Assembly: GCA_003558175.1 (NCBI GenBank)
Contig: PWMO01000462.1
Coordinates: 1 to 9,577 of the forward strand
Direction: 5' to 3'
Source of the DNA: Spirochaetaceae bacterium
Lineage (GTDB): Bacteria; Spirochaetota; Spirochaetia; DSM-27196; PWMO01
Length of the DNA: 9,577 nt
The position numbers and the translations under genes were made by a program. Shown piece by piece: positions 7,078 to 9,577 of the stretch; the first letter of the stretch is position 1, and every line of letters starts with the position of its first letter. The notes below the pieces were generated by a model that was given only the letters and a program-made list of their open reading frames with translations, was not told where the DNA came from and made no database searches.

Positions 7078-7536
7078 ATGAGCAGCACAACTACGGCCGG
7101 CACGACCGGCACAATTCGCCTCGGAGCGCTTCTGAAGTTCTTCGTGATTGGGGTCTACTTCGGCATCGTTCTGATCAAGGGAGAGGTAATCTCCTGGTTC
7201 CGTATTCAGGAGATGTTTCATTTCCGCTCGTTCTACATGTACGGCGTACTCGGAAGCGCCGTCGCGGTGGGGGTTCTATCGGTCGCGCTCATCAAGGCGT
7301 TCAATCTACGGGCGGTTGACGGTGCACAGATCAAACTGGCGGGCAAGCCGTTCAACCGAATAGGGAACCTCGCCGGGGGGATTATCTTTGGGTTTGGCTG
7401 GGCGCTCACGGGAGCCTGCCCGGGACCGCTCTACGCGCTGCTGGGCGCCGGCTACTGGGCGGTTCTGCTTGCCGTTGCCGGAGCGCTCGCCGGCACTGTC
7501 GCGTACGGATACCTGAAGCCGTCGCTGCCGCACTGA
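7078..7536 (+). CDS. YeeE/YedE-family sulfur transporter, second half-subunit (DUF6691-like)
   Basis: A 152-residue membrane protein that pairs with the preceding half-transporter. Residues 19-35, 52-74, 97-110 and 125-146 are hydrophobic. The signature loop FGFGWALTGACPGPLYALLG carries the single conserved cysteine, Cys114, equivalent to the GGCTSGH cysteine of its partner. The ATG at 7078 lies 6 bases after GGGAGG (7066-7071), and the gap from the upstream stop is 15 bases, so the two are one transcript. Together they equal the length of one full YeeE/YedE protein. The likely role is movement of thiosulfate or a persulfide-derived sulfur compound for the divergent dioxygenase. It ends at TGA 7534-7536 ahead of a large stem-loop. 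Confidence 0.85.
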   Translation: MSSTTTAGTTGTIRLGALLKFFVIGVYFGIVLIKGEVISWFRIQEMFHFRSFYMYGVLGSAVAVGVLSVALIKAFNLRAVDGAQIKLAGKPFNRIGNLAGGIIFGFGWALTGACPGPLYALLGAGYWAVLLAVAGALAGTVAYGYLKPSLPH

Positions 7537-7632
7537 CGGATTTCCGGCGGTAAGACGCACGGCCGAGCGCGCTCGGGCTCGCACCGTGCACCGCGTGCCG
7601 CGTGCCGCGTCGCTCCGGGTGTGCCGTCCGTG
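7537..7632. repeat. Convergent intergenic stretch with triple heptamer repeat
   Basis: This separates the second half-transporter (+) from the MFS transporter (-). After the stem-loop at 7557-7589, three tandem heptamers occur at 7591-7611: CCGCGTG, CCGCGTG and CCGCGTC. No gene is seen. The heptamers are too few and too short to be a CRISPR array or a clear variable-number repeat. Confidence 0.5.
7557..7589. terminator. Long GC-rich stem-loop between convergent genes, probable bidirectional terminator
   Basis: GCACGG (7557-7562) pairs with CCGTGC (7584-7589), and CGAGC (7564-7568) pairs with GCTCG (7577-7581). This makes an 11-bp stem with a small internal bulge around an 8-base loop. A competing fold is the perfect 14-bp palindrome CCGAGCGCGCTCGG at 7563-7576. 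The position between two facing stop codons suits termination in both directions. No T-tract follows on either strand, so Rho-independent action is not proven. Confidence 0.5.
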
Positions 7633-8820
7633 CTACGCTGCCGGCTTGACCGGCAGCGTGCGCAGCATCGCCGTGGACGCCATCATCAGCGCGCCCACGA
7701 TTACAAACCCCGTTCCAAACCGTCCATGTTCGGCCAGGAAGCCGATGACCGTCGGCACCAGGCCGCCGCCAAACAGGTACGCAATCGGGATCACCATCGC
7801 CACTACCAGGTTGCGCGTCTCGTCGGTAGCTACGCTCGCCATCATGACAAATCCCGGCGGAAAGAACGCCGCTACCAGCATCGGCTGCAGAAACACCGCG
7901 ACCACCAGCACCGCACCGGTCGATGCACCGATCAGCAGCGTTGCCAGCCCGGACGAGATGGCGGCGAGGGCTATCAGCAGCTTGGCGCCAAGCCGGTCGG
8001 CAAGCAGCCCGGAGCCCACAACCAGCAACAGCGCGGTGAGACGAGACATCGCCACCAGCGTGTTGGCCACCGGCTCGCTCATGCCGCGCTCTACAATCAG
8101 GAATGTGGGCAGCATGGAGTAGACGCCCACTTCCAGTCCCGCCGCGAGGATAAAGAACAGCGCCACCACCCAGAACGCCGGATGTCTGGCGATCGCCAGC
8201 AGATGGCGCGGCTTGGGCGCCGCCCCGGGGAACCGGCCGCCTCTTGCTACCCGCTTGTAGGTGGGTGCCATCACGAGGCAGACCAGCCCCAGCAGCGAAA
8301 ACAGCACCCGCCAGTGCGCCACCTGCACGGCTACGTTCACCAGCAGCGGCGCGGCAAAGAACCCCAGCACCGGCCCCACTTCGTGCATTGCCAGCGCCTT
8401 ACCCCAGTGGCGCGCGTGGGCAACGCCGGTCAACGTGGCAATGCCGGACGGCGTATAGAGCCCGGCACCAATGCCCAGCAGGACAAAGCCGAGCCGCAAC
8501 ATCAAGACATTGATTGCCGCCGCCAGCAGCAGCTGGCTCAGGCCTACCAGCGTCAGCGAAAGTACGATGGTTCCGCGGTGATGCAGCCGTTCGGCAACAA
8601 AGCCGGAGCAGAGCATCGCGCCGCTGAAACCAAATGAGATAAACAGAAACAGCGCTCCGCCCTCGGCGCGGCTCAGCGCGAAGGTCTGCTCCATGCGCAG
8701 CAGAAGCGGCGACAGCAGCATACGCGGCAGGAAGGTGAGAAACAGAACGCCGACAAGCAGCAGAATGGGCCGCGCGTTGAAACGCTCGGCTTGAAGATCG
8801 TAATCGATGCTCGCACTCAC
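7633..8820 (-). CDS. Major facilitator superfamily transporter
   Basis: A 395-residue protein with about twelve hydrophobic segments, the usual MFS size. Residues 73-84 ([12 protein letters not shown]) are the conserved motif A loop between helices 2 and 3, and [11 protein letters not shown] at 270-280 is its counterpart in the second half. A basic cytosolic loop at 187-212 joins the two six-helix bundles. The start is GTG at 8820 (complement of 8818-8820). A GAGGG sequence lies about 11 bases upstream, a rather long spacing. Without this start the first helix (about 18-38) would be cut, since the next Met is residue 34. Substrate cannot be told. It is convergent with the sulfur operon and divergent from ilvD, so a sulfur role is not supported. 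Confidence 0.85.
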   Translation of the reverse strand: MSASIDYDLQAERFNARPILLLVGVLFLTFLPRMLLSPLLLRMEQTFALSRAEGGALFLFISFGFSGAMLCSGFVAERLHHRGTIVLSLTLVGLSQLLLAAAINVLMLRLGFVLLGIGAGLYTPSGIATLTGVAHARHWGKALAMHEVGPVLGFFAAPLLVNVAVQVAHWRVLFSLLGLVCLVMAPTYKRVARGGRFPGAAPKPRHLLAIARHPAFWVVALFFILAAGLEVGVYSMLPTFLIVERGMSEPVANTLVAMSRLTALLLVVGSGLLADRLGAKLLIALAAISSGLATLLIGASTGAVLVVAVFLQPMLVAAFFPPGFVMMASVATDETRNLVVAMVIPIAYLFGGGLVPTVIGFLAEHGRFGTGFVIVGALMMASTAMLRTLPVKPAA

Positions 8821-8838
8821 TGTGATTGACCCTCGGTA

Positions 8839-8867
8839 TTGCGGAACTGGACTGCATCAGGTAATGT
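8839..8867 (+). promoter_or_regulatory. Candidate sigma-70 promoter for ilvD
   Basis: TTGCGG (8839-8844), a 17-base spacer and TAATGT (8862-8867) lie in the 127-base gap between the divergent MFS and ilvD starts. The leader would be about 75 bases. I see no T-box, leader peptide or attenuator hairpin in it. Call made by eye. Confidence 0.3.
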
Positions 8868-8947
8868 CTACCCACAATAGCAGCAAAGGGCGCGCGTGTC
8901 ACGCTGCCAGGCGCCACCAGCCACCGCCCACCGCGAAGGAGAACTCA

Positions 8948-9577
8948 ATGCCCAGACCGCTACGCAGCAATACCACCACCCAGGGACGCCGCATGGCCGG
9001 CGCGCGCAGCCTCTGGCGCGCCAACGGCATGACGCAGGAGCAGTTCGGCAAGCCGATCATCGCCATTGCCAACTCGTTCACCCAGTTCGTCCCGGGACAC
9101 GTACATCTCCACGGCATCGGGCAGCTGGTGAAGCAGCGCGTGGAAGCGCGCGGCTGTTTTGCCGCCGAGTTCAACACCATCGCCATTGACGACGGCATCG
9201 CGATGGGTCACGACGGGATGCTCTACTCGCTGCCGTCGCGCGACCTGATTGCCGACAGCGTAGAGTACATGGTCAACGCCCACGGAGCCGACGCACTGGT
9301 CTGCATCAGCAACTGCGACAAGATTACGCCGGGTATGCTGATGGCCGCCATGCGCCTCAATATTCCCACCATCTTTGTCTCCGGCGGCCCGATGGAAGCC
9401 GGCCGCGTGGGCGAGAAGCGCTACGACCTCATCGACGCAATGATCATGGCCGCGGACAAGAGCGTCTCGGATGAGGAGATGCAGCAAGTCGAGCAGTCTG
9501 CATGTCCGACGTGCGGCTCCTGCTCCGGCATGTTCACCGCCAACAGCATGAACTGCCTCAACGAGGCGCTGGGGCTC
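8948..9577 (+). CDS. ilvD: Dihydroxy-acid dehydratase (3' partial)
   Basis: The first 210 residues of IlvD (EC 4.2.1.9), which dehydrates 2,3-dihydroxy-isovalerate and 2,3-dihydroxy-3-methylvalerate in valine and isoleucine synthesis in the cytosol. The full enzyme is about 600 residues, so about two thirds lies beyond the window. The ATG at 8948 follows AAGGAG (8936-8941) by 6 bases. Visible signatures are [13 protein letters not shown] (42-54), the acidic pair Asp81-Asp82, [10 protein letters not shown] with iron-sulfur ligand Cys123, Mg ligand Asp124 and Lys125 (the lysine expected to be carbamylated), and [11 protein letters not shown] with probable ligand Cys192. The VPGH segment replaces the first cysteine seen in the plant and mycobacterial [2Fe-2S] class, placing this with the E. 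coli-like oxygen-sensitive class. The identification is certain. Confidence 0.97.
   Translation, partial: MPRPLRSNTTTQGRRMAGARSLWRANGMTQEQFGKPIIAIANSFTQFVPGHVHLHGIGQLVKQRVEARGCFAAEFNTIAIDDGIAMGHDGMLYSLPSRDLIADSVEYMVNAHGADALVCISNCDKITPGMLMAAMRLNIPTIFVSGGPMEAGRVGEKRYDLIDAMIMAADKSVSDEEMQQVEQSACPTCGSCSGMFTANSMNCLNEALGL

Noticed and set aside
6522..7319. 265-codon plus-strand open frame spanning both half-transporters
   Set aside because: Out-of-frame shadow across two well-supported genes, each with its own ribosome-binding site and cysteine signature.
7591..7611. Short CRISPR-like array
   Set aside because: Three contiguous heptamers with no spacers and no cas genes.
7621..8637. 338-codon plus-strand open frame opposite the MFS gene
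   Set aside because: His/Gln/Arg-rich shadow translation with no domain; the minus-strand MFS protein is clear.
8821..8947. T-box or attenuator ahead of ilvD
   Set aside because: No T-box consensus, no branched-chain-rich leader peptide and no clear hairpin with a T-run in the gap.

Overview
The window joins two kinds of DNA. Positions 1 to about 3577 have middling GC (roughly 50-60% by eye in sampled lines) and hold the middle and end of one very large protein. It is a superfamily 2 helicase of the Snf2-like type that conjugative elements and phages encode together with an N6-adenine methylase. From about 3578 to the end the DNA is GC-rich (about 65-70% by eye) and reads like an ordinary chromosome. 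The organism cannot be named from this sequence. A GC-rich, probably Gram-negative bacterium fits, with a mobile-element fragment at the left end.

Layout: (1) 2-3883, + strand, helicase, open at the left edge. Its last ~101 codons are a GC-rich, glycine-zipper-like tail that replaces helicase motifs V and VI. (2) 3884-4060, gene-free, with several inverted repeats. (3) 6372-4061, - strand, a tight two-gene operon: a metallo-beta-lactamase-fold persulfide dioxygenase with two rhodanese domains, then a TauE/SafE-type exporter. (4) 6373-6498, a divergent promoter region with a nearly symmetric layout. (5) 6499-7536, + strand, a tight two-gene operon of YeeE/YedE-type half-transporters. (6) 7537-7632, a convergent intergenic stretch with a long GC-rich stem-loop. 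(7) 8820-7633, - strand, a major facilitator superfamily transporter. (8) 8948-9577, + strand, the first 210 codons of ilvD (dihydroxy-acid dehydratase), cut by the window edge.

The four genes at 4061-7536 look like one sulfur-handling unit. The YeeE/YedE pair would move a sulfur compound (thiosulfate or persulfide-type) across the membrane. The dioxygenase-rhodanese would oxidise persulfide to sulfite or make thiosulfate, and the TauE-like protein would export sulfite or a related anion. The gene content matches the known bigR (Xylella, Agrobacterium) and cst (Staphylococcus) sulfide-detoxification operons, but here it is arranged as two divergent operons and no regulator gene is visible. 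MFS and ilvD show no clear link to it.

The oddest point is the junction near 3577/3578, where an apparent mobile-element helicase runs in frame into unrelated GC-rich coding sequence. It could be a real deletion or insertion fusion, or a chimeric assembly. I found no convincing evidence of a wholly new system.
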